This document shows, piece after piece, positions 17,953 through 26,680 of a stretch of DNA of 63,124 nt. The stretch comes from Duganella qianjiadongensis (GTDB lineage: Bacteria > Pseudomonadota > Gammaproteobacteria > Burkholderiales > Burkholderiaceae_D), in contig NZ_WWCM01000023.1 of NCBI RefSeq assembly GCF_009857915.1, positions 1 through 63,124 of the forward strand, read 5' to 3'. The notes under the pieces were generated by a model that ran no database searches, was not told the origin of the DNA, and was given only the letters and a program-made list of their open reading frames with translations. Position 1 is the stretch's first letter; the number at the start of each line of letters is the position of its first letter. The translations under genes were made by a program, and so were the position numbers.

Positions 17953-18417
17953 ATGCTAAAGACTACTTCCCTCCGTCTGGCATTGGCTGTGGCTGCTTGC
18001 GCGCTGATGCCGTCTCTCCACGCCGCCGATGGCGGTGCCACCCGTGCCGATGCCGAAGCCATGGTGAAAAAAGCCGTGGCCCATATCAAGAAAGAAGGCG
18101 ATGCCAAGGCCTATGCCGATTTCACCGGCAAGTCGCCGCAGTTCATCCTGCACGACCTGTACATCGTGGTCTACCGGCTCGATGGCACGGTGCTGGCACA
18201 CGGCAGCAACACCAAAATGGTGGGCAAGAACCTGATCGAGCTGAAAGATATCGACGGCAAAGCCTTTGTCAAAGAGCGGGTGGAACTGGGCAAGTCCAAA
18301 GGCAGTTTCTGGCAGGACTATAAATTTACCAATCCTGAAAACAAGAAGATCGAGCCCAAGCAGATGTACTGTGAAAAGCTCAACGATACGGTGGTTTGCG
18401 GCGGCATATATCTCTAA
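17953..18417 (+). CDS. Periplasmic single-cache-domain protein
   Basis: A 154-residue exported protein with a signal peptide (about 1-24, ends LHA). Residues 30-150 form a cache-type sensor domain (ADFTGKSPQFI, DLYIVVYRLDGTVLAHGSN, MVGKNLIELKDIDGKAFVKE). Two Cys near the C-terminus (MYCEKLNDTVVC) may pair. It sits 54 bp before a chemoreceptor gene, with a hairpin between. A soluble cache domain paired with a receptor suggests it binds a small ligand and presents it to that receptor; this is inference. Confidence 0.85.
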   Translation: MLKTTSLRLALAVAACALMPSLHAADGGATRADAEAMVKKAVAHIKKEGDAKAYADFTGKSPQFILHDLYIVVYRLDGTVLAHGSNTKMVGKNLIELKDIDGKAFVKERVELGKSKGSFWQDYKFTNPENKKIEPKQMYCEKLNDTVVCGGIYL

Positions 18418-18429
18418 TCCGTAGTATCT

Positions 18430-18450
18430 GCGCGCCGCTTTGCGGCGCGC
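18430..18450 (+). terminator. GC-rich hairpin between cache and chemoreceptor genes
   Basis: A 9-bp stem GCGCGCCGC with its complement and loop TTT, followed only by CATGTTTT. It may attenuate rather than end transcription into the receptor gene. Confidence 0.5.
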
Positions 18451-18471
18451 CATGTTTTGGATGGATAGACC

Positions 18472-20100
18472 TTGAAGATCGCACATAAATTGCTGGTCGT
18501 GCCAGCAGCGGCATTAGCCTGCCTGATGTTCCTCGGTACCGTGTCTTACTTCTCCATGCAGGACAACGAAGGCCGCATACAGGACCTGAAGGAAACCACC
18601 TTCGTAGCCCTACGAACGGCCAGCCAGCAAAGCAATGTGCTGGGTCAGGTTCATTCTGCAAGTTATGCAAAAATTGCCATCGCCGGCAGTCTCACGGAAG
18701 CGGATCTGGCCAGCTTCGGCAAACAGACTTCGGGCGAGCTCGATAAGGTGGCCGGTGAATTGACGCGCCTCAAGGACATGACAGGCGCCAGCGACGCGGC
18801 ACAGGCTTTGCCCATGCTGGCCGCCTACCGCGCCGGTGTGGCGCAGGCGCTCGATCTGGCTTCGATGGACGCCAATACGGGCGTGGCGGCCATGCAGAGT
18901 GCCGACGGCCAGTACCAGAAAATGCGCGGCGTGCTGGACAAGGTGGTGGGCAATCTCAACCATCAGGCCGACCTGTCTTTGCAGGAAGCCAAAACGGCCG
19001 ATAGCCGTGCCGTGTGGGTGATCCTGATCGTGATGGGCATAGGCGCGCTGGTGCTGCTGGCGCTGACGGGCGCGATTACCCGCGCCGTGCTGCATCCGAT
19101 AGCCGATGCCTGTGCAGCGGCCGAACGACTGGCTGCAGGCGATCTGGCCACGCCGGTGGAAATGCGGCGCGACGATGAGATGGGTGCCCTGTCGCGTGCG
19201 CTGGGCACGGTGATCGACAACTGGACCCATCTGCTGACCGACATCCGCACTGCCGGCCATACGATCACGCAGGAAGCGGGCGAAATTGCACAAGGCAATG
19301 CCGATCTGTCGGCGCGTACCGAATCGCAGGCCAGCTCGCTGGAGGAAACGGCCGCTTCCATGCACGAGCTGACCAACACCGTGCGGGAAAATGCCGACCA
19401 TGCCCAGCAGGCCAACCAGCTGGTGGTGTCCGCTTCGGATGTGGCCGTACAGGGCGGGCAGGTGATGGAGCAGATGGTGGGTACCATGGCCTCCATCAAG
19501 GAAAGCTCGGCACGCGTGGTGGATATCATTTCGCTCATCGACTCGATCGCCTTCCAGACCAATATTCTGGCGCTGAACGCAGCGGTAGAAGCGGCCCGTG
19601 CCGGCGAACAGGGGCGCGGCTTTGCCGTGGTAGCCACCGAGGTGCGCGGGCTGGCCCAGCGCTCGGCGCAGGCAGCGCGCGAGATCAAGGACCTGATCGA
19701 CGATTCCGTGGCCAAGGTGGAAACGGGCAGCAAGCTGGCCGATACGGCGGGCCAGACCATGGGCAATATCGTCACTTCCGTGCGCCATGTGACGGAAATC
19801 ATGAACGATATCAGCGTGGCCAGCCGGCGCCAGACGCAAGGCATAGAGGAAGTCAACAGCGCCATCACGGAAATGGATGACCTTACCCAGCGCAATGCGG
19901 CACTGGTGGAACAGGCCGCCGCTGCAGCGCAGAGCATGCGCGAGCAGGCGCACGAACTGCTCAAGGCGGTCAGCAGCTTCCAGCTGCCGGCATCGGCCGG
20001 GGCGAACAGCGTGCCCGAGGCGGTGGCCAGTGCGCCTACCCTGCTACAGCGGCGCGGCCATGCGGGTGCCGGCAAGCGGCTGGCAATTGCCAAGTCGTGA
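18472..20100 (+). CDS. Methyl-accepting chemotaxis protein
   Basis: A 542-residue receptor. TM1 is about 9-29, the periplasmic four-helix-like domain 30-181, TM2 about 182-204, HAMP 205-260, and the signalling hairpin covers the C-terminal half, with the conserved tip EQGRGFAVVATEVRGLAQRS near 379. TTG 18472 is the start: an in-frame TAG lies two codons upstream and no ATG is available. It lacks a C-terminal NWETF-like CheR/CheB docking pentapeptide (ends RLAIAKS). It probably works with the upstream cache protein. Confidence 0.93.
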   Translation: MKIAHKLLVVPAAALACLMFLGTVSYFSMQDNEGRIQDLKETTFVALRTASQQSNVLGQVHSASYAKIAIAGSLTEADLASFGKQTSGELDKVAGELTRLKDMTGASDAAQALPMLAAYRAGVAQALDLASMDANTGVAAMQSADGQYQKMRGVLDKVVGNLNHQADLSLQEAKTADSRAVWVILIVMGIGALVLLALTGAITRAVLHPIADACAAAERLAAGDLATPVEMRRDDEMGALSRALGTVIDNWTHLLTDIRTAGHTITQEAGEIAQGNADLSARTESQASSLEETAASMHELTNTVRENADHAQQANQLVVSASDVAVQGGQVMEQMVGTMASIKESSARVVDIISLIDSIAFQTNILALNAAVEAARAGEQGRGFAVVATEVRGLAQRSAQAAREIKDLIDDSVAKVETGSKLADTAGQTMGNIVTSVRHVTEIMNDISVASRRQTQGIEEVNSAITEMDDLTQRNAALVEQAAAAAQSMREQAHELLKAVSSFQLPASAGANSVPEAVASAPTLLQRRGHAGAGKRLAIAKS

Positions 20101-20146
20101 TGGAGCAGAGCCGGTAAAATGCATGCTTTCCAGCCGGGAGCATGCC

Positions 20147-20359
20147 GTGAGCAACACTGAAGACCGATTTATCGACATAGAAATCAAACTGGCCCATCAG
20201 GAACATCTGGTGGAAGCGCTGAACCAGCGCATCTACGAACAGCAGCAGCAAATCGACAAGCTCGAACAGTTGTGCAATCTGCTGGTGCAGCATGTGCGCG
20301 ATCAGGCGCGCAATGCCGGTGCTGCCCCGCTGGCGCACGAACCGCCGCCGCACTACTAA
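20147..20359 (+). CDS. slyX: SlyX family protein
   Basis: A 70-residue coiled-coil protein. The pattern EDRFIDIEIKLAHQEHLVEALNQ followed by heptads and a Pro-rich end (EPPPHY) is typical of SlyX. GTG 20147 is chosen because GGGAG lies six bases upstream; an in-frame ATG at 20123 is possible. Function is not established in the family. Confidence 0.85.
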   Translation: MSNTEDRFIDIEIKLAHQEHLVEALNQRIYEQQQQIDKLEQLCNLLVQHVRDQARNAGAAPLAHEPPPHY

Positions 20360-20394
20360 GCCATACGACGGGGCCGCCTGAGTGCGGCAGCCGG

Positions 20395-20862
20395 CTAGTT
20401 CAGCACGGCCTGCAGTGCTTCCACCAGCAGCGCATGGTCTTCGGCCTGACGCAGGCCGGAAACGGCCGCCGTGCCTATCATGCCGCTACCGCGCAGCAGG
20501 ATGGGGAAGGCGCCGCCAAAGGCTGCATAGTCTTCCGCCGGCAGATGCTTCTGCTGGTCGAAGGCCACGCCGCGCTGGCGGTAGTCGCAACCGACCGCAT
20601 ACGAGCTGCGGCCAAAGCGCAGCACCACATTGCTCTTGCGCCGTATCCAGTCGGCCTGATCTGCCGTGGCGCCCTGCATGGCGTGCTGGAACAGCAGCTT
20701 GCCGTTCACGCTGATCTGCACTGTGATGCTTTTCTGCTTATACCTGGCCAGTTCTATGACTTTCAGACCCAGCGCGAGCGCCGTATCGCTGCTGAAAGTG
20801 GTAAATTGCAGTGCGTTTTCCTGCTGCGCCAGAGCCGCCAGCAGTTCAAGCTCGTTTTCCAT
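20395..20862 (-). CDS. UPF0303 / heme-degrading domain family protein
   Basis: A 155-residue protein with the UPF0303 pattern: ADWIRRKSNVVLRFGRSSYAVG in the middle and AAFGGAFPILLRGSGMIG near the end. The fold is shared with HbpS-like heme-binding proteins. Enzyme activity has not been shown from sequence. Convergent with slyX. Confidence 0.82.
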   Translation of the reverse strand: MENELELLAALAQQENALQFTTFSSDTALALGLKVIELARYKQKSITVQISVNGKLLFQHAMQGATADQADWIRRKSNVVLRFGRSSYAVGCDYRQRGVAFDQQKHLPAEDYAAFGGAFPILLRGSGMIGTAAVSGLRQAEDHALLVEALQAVLN

Positions 20863-20976
20863 CGTGCTGTCCTGTAACTGTCATGAGGCTGGCAGTGTAG
20901 CGTAAAGCTGCCGTGCCAGTCAGATGCGGCGGGATGGTGCGCTGGCCTATTCCCGTATCCGACAGGAGCAGAACGT

Positions 20977-21420
20977 ATGACTCACACTATCAAACTGCAC
21001 CGCGTGCTGCGCGCACCGGCCGAGCGTGTCTATCGGGCTTTTCTGGATGCCGATGCACTGGCCAAGTGGCTGCCGCCGCATGGTTTCAGTGGCAAGGTGC
21101 ATGCGCTGGACGTGCGCGTAGGCGGCAGCTACCGCATGTCCTTCACCCATTTTGCCAGCGGCAATGCGCATTCCTTCGGCGGCGAATATCTGGCACTGGT
21201 ACCCAACGAAAAGCTGATCTACACGGCCACCTTCGACGATCCCAATCTGCCGGGCCAGATGCAGACCACGGTAGCCCTGCGCAGCGTGTTCTGCGGAACG
21301 GAACTGGCCGTGGTGCAGCAGGGCGTGCCGGAAGTCATTCCACCCGAAGCCTGCTACATGGGCTGGCAGGAATCGCTGACGCTGCTGGCCCAGCTGGTGG
21401 AGCCTGAGATACCCCAGTAA
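20977..21420 (+). CDS. SRPBCC (AHSA1-like) protein
   Basis: A 147-residue protein with the activator-of-Hsp90-homologue-like fold: RVLRAPAERVYRAFLDADALAKWLPPHGF at the start, G.Y...F and a C-terminal GWQESLTLLAQLVE. Ligand unknown. No operon partner is evident. Confidence 0.85.
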   Translation: MTHTIKLHRVLRAPAERVYRAFLDADALAKWLPPHGFSGKVHALDVRVGGSYRMSFTHFASGNAHSFGGEYLALVPNEKLIYTATFDDPNLPGQMQTTVALRSVFCGTELAVVQQGVPEVIPPEACYMGWQESLTLLAQLVEPEIPQ

Positions 21421-21647
21421 TTCTGCATTGTTGCAATAGGGCACTGTACTTTCAGTCATGTAGCCACTGTCGGCCATGCTTTGTTTGGAAAAATCACGGA
21501 CTCTCCGACAAAGTGCAGTGCAGCATTTTTTGCCCGTGACGGCCGCCATGAGCGACTGCTATTATCGCCGCTGCATCTGTTGCGCCTGCTGGCTTGGCAC
21601 CCGCAGGCGTCAGCATCTTCCACCGGCGTTTAATGAAAGAGTCCCCC

Positions 21648-23777
21648 ATGTCCCGTCCTCAAATGCTTGTTGTCGCGGCCGCACTCGGCCTGGCGTTTTC
21701 CCAGACTGTGCTCGCTGCCCCAGCCGCATCGGCTGTGCTGGCCGGTAATCCGCTGGCCGCTGCCAGCAAGCTGCCGTTCAACTATCCGCTGTTTGACCAG
21801 ATCAAGGACGAGCATTTCGTACCGGCGTTTAACGAGGGCATGCGCATCCAGCTGGAAGAAATCGCTGCGATTGCCGGCAACCCCAAGCCGGCCACTTTCG
21901 ACAACACCATCGTGGCGATGGAAAAGTCGGGCGAGCTGCTGAGCCGCACCCAGACCGTGTTCTACAACCTGCAAGGCGCTAACACCAACGACAAGATGGA
22001 TGCGGTGGACAGTGAAATGTCGGCCAAGCTGGCGGCTCATGGCGATGCCATCTACCTCAACCCGAAACTGTTTGCGCGCGTGCACAGCCTGTACCAGCAG
22101 CGTGCCAAGCTCAAGCTCGACGCCGAAGCGCGCCACCTGCTCGAGCGTTACCACAAGGACTTTGTGCGCGCCGGCGCCCAGCTGTCCGATGCCGACAAGG
22201 AGAAGCTGAAGAACATCAACGCCAGCATCGCCACGCTGCAGACCAGCTTCACCCAGAACGTGCTGAAGGAAGCCAATGCTTCCGCGCTGATCGTCGATAG
22301 CCGCGAAGAGCTGGCCGGCATGAGCGAGGCCGCCATCGACGCCGCAGCCGCCGCCGCCAAGGCCAAAGGCCATGAAGGCAAATTCCTCCTTGCCATCGTC
22401 AACACCAGCGGCCAGCCGGCACTGGCCGAGCTGACCAACCGCGCCGTGCGCGAAAAGCTGATGGCACTGTCGCTGGCACGGGGCAGTCATGGCGGCGAAT
22501 TCGATAGCCGCGAAATCGTGCTGAAAATTGCCAAGGCACGCGCTGAAAAAGCCACCCTGCTCGGTTATGCTAATTTTGCGGCCTACGCACTGGACGACCA
22601 GACCGCGCACGACACCAAGTCGGTCAACCAGCTGCTCGGCGATCTGGCCAAACCGGCCGTGAACAACGCCCGCAAGGAAGCCGCCGACCTGCAAGCCATG
22701 GTGGTCGCCGACGGTGGCACTTTCCCGCTGGGCGCGGCCGACTGGGCCTATTACGCCGACAAAGTGCGCGCCCAGCGCTATGCCTTCGACGAGAAGCAGA
22801 TCAAGCCCTACTTCGAACTCGATAACGTGCTGACCAAGGGCGTGTTCTACGCCGCCAACAAGCTGTATGGCATTTCCTTCAAGGAGCGTAAAGACCTGCC
22901 CGTGTATAACCCGGACGTGCGCGTATTCGACGTGTTCGACGCCGACGGCAAACAGCTGGCCATCTTCATCGCCGACATGTACGCGCGCAGCAACAAGCAG
23001 GGCGGCGCATGGATGAACGAATACAGCTCGCAGTCGAAACTGCTGGGCCGCCATCCGGTGGTAGCGAATCACCTGAATATTCCCAAGCCGCCAGCGGGCG
23101 AACCGACCCTGCTGACCTATGATGAAGTGTCGACCGCCTTCCACGAATTCGGCCACGCGCTGCACGGCATGTTCTCCAACGTGAACTATCCGCGCTTCTC
23201 CGGCACCAGCGTACCTAGCGATTTCGTCGAATATCCGTCGCAGGCCAATGAAATGTGGGCCGTGTGGCCGGAAGTGCTGGCCAACTACGCCAAGCATTAC
23301 AAGACGGGCGAGCCGATGCCGAAAGAGCTGCTGGACAAGGTGATCGAGTCGCGCAAATTCAACCGCGGCTTTGCCGCCACCGAATATCTGGCTTCCTCCC
23401 TGCTGGACCAGCGCTGGCACCAGCTGACCCCGGCCCAGATCCCCACCGACGTGCTGGGCTTCGAAGCGGCCGCGCTGAAAGATCTGGGCGTGGACTTCGC
23501 TCCCGTGCCGCCACGCTACCGCACCACCTATTTCTCGCATAGCTTCTCGGGCGGCTACGCAGCGGGCTACTACGCCTATCTGTGGTCGGAAAAGCTGACC
23601 GCCGATACGGAAGTCTGGTTCAAGCAGAACGGCGGCCTGAAACGCGCCAGCGGCGACTGGTACCGCAGCAAGCTGCTGTCGCGCGGCGGTACCGACGATG
23701 CGATGAATCTGTTCCGTAACTTCCGCGGCCGCGATGCCATCATCGAGCCGCTGCTGGAACGCCGCGGCCTGAAATAA
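21648..23777 (+). CDS. M3 family peptidyl-dipeptidase (Dcp-like), exported, copy 1
   Basis: A 709-residue zinc peptidase with a signal peptide (about 1-23). HEFGHALHGMF (499-509) holds the HEXXH zinc site. The downstream PSDFVEYPSQANEMW region matches peptidyl-dipeptidase Dcp, which removes C-terminal dipeptides. ATG 21648 starts the signal peptide; the frame opens further upstream. 38 bp separate it from a close paralogue, so they likely form an operon. Confidence 0.92.
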   Translation: MSRPQMLVVAAALGLAFSQTVLAAPAASAVLAGNPLAAASKLPFNYPLFDQIKDEHFVPAFNEGMRIQLEEIAAIAGNPKPATFDNTIVAMEKSGELLSRTQTVFYNLQGANTNDKMDAVDSEMSAKLAAHGDAIYLNPKLFARVHSLYQQRAKLKLDAEARHLLERYHKDFVRAGAQLSDADKEKLKNINASIATLQTSFTQNVLKEANASALIVDSREELAGMSEAAIDAAAAAAKAKGHEGKFLLAIVNTSGQPALAELTNRAVREKLMALSLARGSHGGEFDSREIVLKIAKARAEKATLLGYANFAAYALDDQTAHDTKSVNQLLGDLAKPAVNNARKEAADLQAMVVADGGTFPLGAADWAYYADKVRAQRYAFDEKQIKPYFELDNVLTKGVFYAANKLYGISFKERKDLPVYNPDVRVFDVFDADGKQLAIFIADMYARSNKQGGAWMNEYSSQSKLLGRHPVVANHLNIPKPPAGEPTLLTYDEVSTAFHEFGHALHGMFSNVNYPRFSGTSVPSDFVEYPSQANEMWAVWPEVLANYAKHYKTGEPMPKELLDKVIESRKFNRGFAATEYLASSLLDQRWHQLTPAQIPTDVLGFEAAALKDLGVDFAPVPPRYRTTYFSHSFSGGYAAGYYAYLWSEKLTADTEVWFKQNGGLKRASGDWYRSKLLSRGGTDDAMNLFRNFRGRDAIIEPLLERRGLK

Positions 23778-23815
23778 GCTGGTGCCTAACGTCTAACACT
23801 CATAACAGGAAAACC

Positions 23816-25942
23816 ATGAACCGTCCTCTGATGATGGCTGCTGCCGTGGCGCTGGTCTGCAGCGCCGCGCAGGCCGCCGAACCGGCTGCCATGCTGCCAG
23901 CCAGTAATCCGTTCGCCCAGGCCAGCACGCTGCCGTTTGGCTACCCGCAATTCGACCAGATCAGGAACGAAGACTATGCGCCGGCGTTTGCCGAAGGCAT
24001 GCGCATCAATGCCGCCGAGATCGAAGCGATCGCCAACAATCCCAAGCCTGCCACCTTCGAGAACACCATCGTGGCGCTGGAAAAATCGGGCCAGCTGCTG
24101 TCGCGGGTGAGCTCGGTGTTCGGCAATCTGTCCGGCGCCAATACCAACGATAGCTTCAAGGCGCTGGAACGCGAACTGTCGCCCAAACTGGCCGCACACA
24201 GCGATGCTATCCGCCTCAACGAGAAGCTGTATGCGCGCATCCAGTCGCTGTACGACAAGCGCGACAAGCTGCATCTCGATGCGGAAGCCAAGTACCTGCT
24301 GCAGCGCTACCACACCGACTTCGTGCGCGCCGGTGCGCGCCTGTCCGCCGCCGACAAGGAAAAGCTGAAAGTCATGAACGGCCAGCTGGCCAATCTGCAG
24401 ACGGCATTTGCCCAGAACGTGCAGGAAGAAGCCAATGCTTCGGCGCTGGTGGTCGATACGCGGGAAGAGCTGGCCGGCATGTCCGCTGCCGCCATCGACG
24501 CGGCAGCTGCTGCGGCCAAGGCACGCGGCATGGAAGGCAAGTTCCTGATTCCGGTGGTGAACACCACGGGACAGGCCAATCTGGCCGTGCTGACCAACCG
24601 CGCCGTGCGCGAGCGCCTGATGGCCGCTTCGCTCGAACGCGGCAGCCACGGTGGCCAGTACGATAACCGCGAGGTGGTGCTCAAGCTGGTGCGTCTGCGC
24701 GCCGAGAAGGCGGCGCTGCTCGGCTATGCGACTTATGCCGATTACGCGCTGGAAGACCAGACCGCCCACGATGCGCAGGCCGTGAACCGCATGCTGGCCG
24801 AATTCGCCCGCCCGGCCGTGGCCAATGCCAAAAAAGAAGGTGCCGAAATCCAGCAGGTGATTGAGCGCGAACAGGGCGGCTTCCAGCTGGCCGCGCAGGA
24901 CTGGTCGTTCTACAGCGACAAGGTGCGTGCCGAGCGCTTCAACTTCGACCAGAACCAGTTGCGCCCCTACTTCGAACTGAACAACGTGCTGACCAAGGGC
25001 GTGTTCTTCGCGGCCAACAAGGTATATGGCCTGACCTTCAAAGAACGCAAAGACCTGCCGGTCTACCATCCGGACGTGCGCGTGTTCGACGTGTACGATG
25101 CCAACGGCAAGCAGCTGGCCATCTTCCTGGCCGACTTCTACGCCCGCAGCAATAAGCGCGGCGGTGCATGGATGAATGCCTATGTGTCGCAATCGAAGCT
25201 GATGGGCACGCATCCGGTGGTGGCCAATCACCTCAACATCCCGCAACCCAAGGATGGCGAGCCCACGCTGCTGACTTACGATGAGCTGCGCACCCTGTTC
25301 CACGAGTTCGGCCACGCCCTGCATGGCATGTTCTCCGATGTGACTTATCCGCGTTTCTCCGGCACCCGCGTGCCGCGTGACTTCGTCGAGTTCCCCTCGC
25401 AGGTCAACGAGATGTGGTCGGTCTGGCCGGAAGTGCTGGCCAACTACGCCACCCACTACCAGACGGGCGCTCCCATGCCCAAGGAATTGCTGGACAAAGT
25501 GATCGCGTCGAAGAAATTCAACGAAGGTTTCCGCACCACGGAATATCTGGCGGCATCGATACTGGATCAAAAATGGCACCAGCTCGGTGTGGCGCAAATC
25601 CCTAACGATGTGCTGGGGTTTGAAGCGGCTGCGCTGAAGTCGGCCGGAATCGATTACGCGCCCGTGCCGCCGCGCTACCGCACCACCTATTTCTCGCACA
25701 CCTTCGCCGGCGGCTACACGGCCGGCTACTACGGCTACCTGTGGTCGGAGAAGCTCGATGCCGATACCGTCAACTGGTTCAGCGAGCAGGGCGGCATGCT
25801 GCGCAAGAACGGCGACTGGTTCCGCAAGATGCTGCTGTCGCGTGGCGGCACCATGGATGCCATGCAGATGTACCGCAACTTCCGTGGCCGTGATGCCACC
25901 GTCGAACCGCTGCTGGAACGGCGCGGCCTGACGGAAAAATAA
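23816..25942 (+). CDS. M3 family peptidyl-dipeptidase (Dcp-like), exported, copy 2
   Basis: A 708-residue paralogue of the preceding gene, aligned end to end with few gaps. It has a signal peptide (ends AQA), HEFGHALHGMF at 496-506 and PRDFVEFPSQVNEMW. AGGAAAACC before the ATG is a good ribosome site. The two differ in many surface residues but keep the whole active-site region. Followed by a strong terminator. Confidence 0.92.
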   Translation: MNRPLMMAAAVALVCSAAQAAEPAAMLPASNPFAQASTLPFGYPQFDQIRNEDYAPAFAEGMRINAAEIEAIANNPKPATFENTIVALEKSGQLLSRVSSVFGNLSGANTNDSFKALERELSPKLAAHSDAIRLNEKLYARIQSLYDKRDKLHLDAEAKYLLQRYHTDFVRAGARLSAADKEKLKVMNGQLANLQTAFAQNVQEEANASALVVDTREELAGMSAAAIDAAAAAAKARGMEGKFLIPVVNTTGQANLAVLTNRAVRERLMAASLERGSHGGQYDNREVVLKLVRLRAEKAALLGYATYADYALEDQTAHDAQAVNRMLAEFARPAVANAKKEGAEIQQVIEREQGGFQLAAQDWSFYSDKVRAERFNFDQNQLRPYFELNNVLTKGVFFAANKVYGLTFKERKDLPVYHPDVRVFDVYDANGKQLAIFLADFYARSNKRGGAWMNAYVSQSKLMGTHPVVANHLNIPQPKDGEPTLLTYDELRTLFHEFGHALHGMFSDVTYPRFSGTRVPRDFVEFPSQVNEMWSVWPEVLANYATHYQTGAPMPKELLDKVIASKKFNEGFRTTEYLAASILDQKWHQLGVAQIPNDVLGFEAAALKSAGIDYAPVPPRYRTTYFSHTFAGGYTAGYYGYLWSEKLDADTVNWFSEQGGMLRKNGDWFRKMLLSRGGTMDAMQMYRNFRGRDATVEPLLERRGLTEK

Positions 25943-26001
25943 GCAGTTCAGAGCAGCCGTTAGCGCCGGGCCTGGTCGCCCGACAGCTTGGCTGCCACAG
26001 G

Positions 26002-26046
26002 CCGCTGTGCCGATTTATGTGAAAATCGGCACAGCGGTCTTTTTTT
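26002..26046 (+). terminator. Terminator after the tandem Dcp-like genes
   Basis: A perfect 15-bp stem (CCGCTGTGCCGATTT with its complement), 6-base loop, then T run 26040-26046. Confidence 0.95.
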
Positions 26047-26062
26047 ATGGGTAAGATAAAGC

Positions 26063-26272
26063 ATGAGCAAACAACTGCAGGGCATGACACTGGAAGCGAT
26101 ACTGATCCGTCTGCACGCGTATTACGGCTGGGAGCAACTGGCCCAGCGCATCGCGATCAACTGTTTCATCAGCGACCCCAGCATCAAATCCAGCCTGAAA
26201 TTCCTGCGCAAAACCCCGTGGGCGCGCGAGCGCGTCGAAGCGCTGTATTGCGCCTCCCACTTCAACGATTAG
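26063..26272 (+). CDS. VF530 (DUF2132) family DNA-binding protein
   Basis: A 69-residue protein with the family pattern MTLEAILIRLHAYYGWEQL, INCF..DPSIKSSLKFLRKTPWARERVE. Small VF530 proteins are annotated as DNA-binding; their role is unclear. It lies 9 bp before the DUF4404 gene, probably one operon. Confidence 0.88.
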   Translation: MSKQLQGMTLEAILIRLHAYYGWEQLAQRIAINCFISDPSIKSSLKFLRKTPWARERVEALYCASHFND

Positions 26273-26281
26273 GATTGCAAC

Positions 26282-26560
26282 ATGGATAGCAAACTCAAGG
26301 CCACTCTGACTTCCCTGCATAGCCATCTGGCCCAGAGCGGCCCGCTGGACGAGGAATCGCGTGCCCTGCTGGCCCAGCTCGATGGCGATATCCAGCAGCT
26401 GCTGGCCGGTAATGCTGCGGCCGACGCGGGCGAGGAAAGCAGTACCTTCGGTCTGGCCGAACGGGCGCAGGAACTGGGCGCCAGATTTGCCGTCAAACAT
26501 CCGCATCTGGAACCGGCCCTGCGCGAACTGGGCAATATTCTCTCCAGCATGGGCATCTGA
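26282..26560 (+). CDS. DUF4404 family protein
   Basis: A 92-residue acidic helical protein: LKATLTSLHSHL, LDEESRALLAQLDGDIQQLL, then FAVKHPHLEPALRELGNILSSMGI, the usual DUF4404 end. No known function. Co-transcribed with the VF530 gene. Confidence 0.85.
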   Translation: MDSKLKATLTSLHSHLAQSGPLDEESRALLAQLDGDIQQLLAGNAAADAGEESSTFGLAERAQELGARFAVKHPHLEPALRELGNILSSMGI

Positions 26561-26680
26561 GCCAGCTTGCCGGATAGGCCAGATGGTCTGCCTGTCCAGC
26601 TTGCCGGATTGCCTCAAGTATTTGAATACTAAAAGGTTTTTCGCTGGCGTGCCAAGCGGGGGCGGCGCATTTCCGGTACA

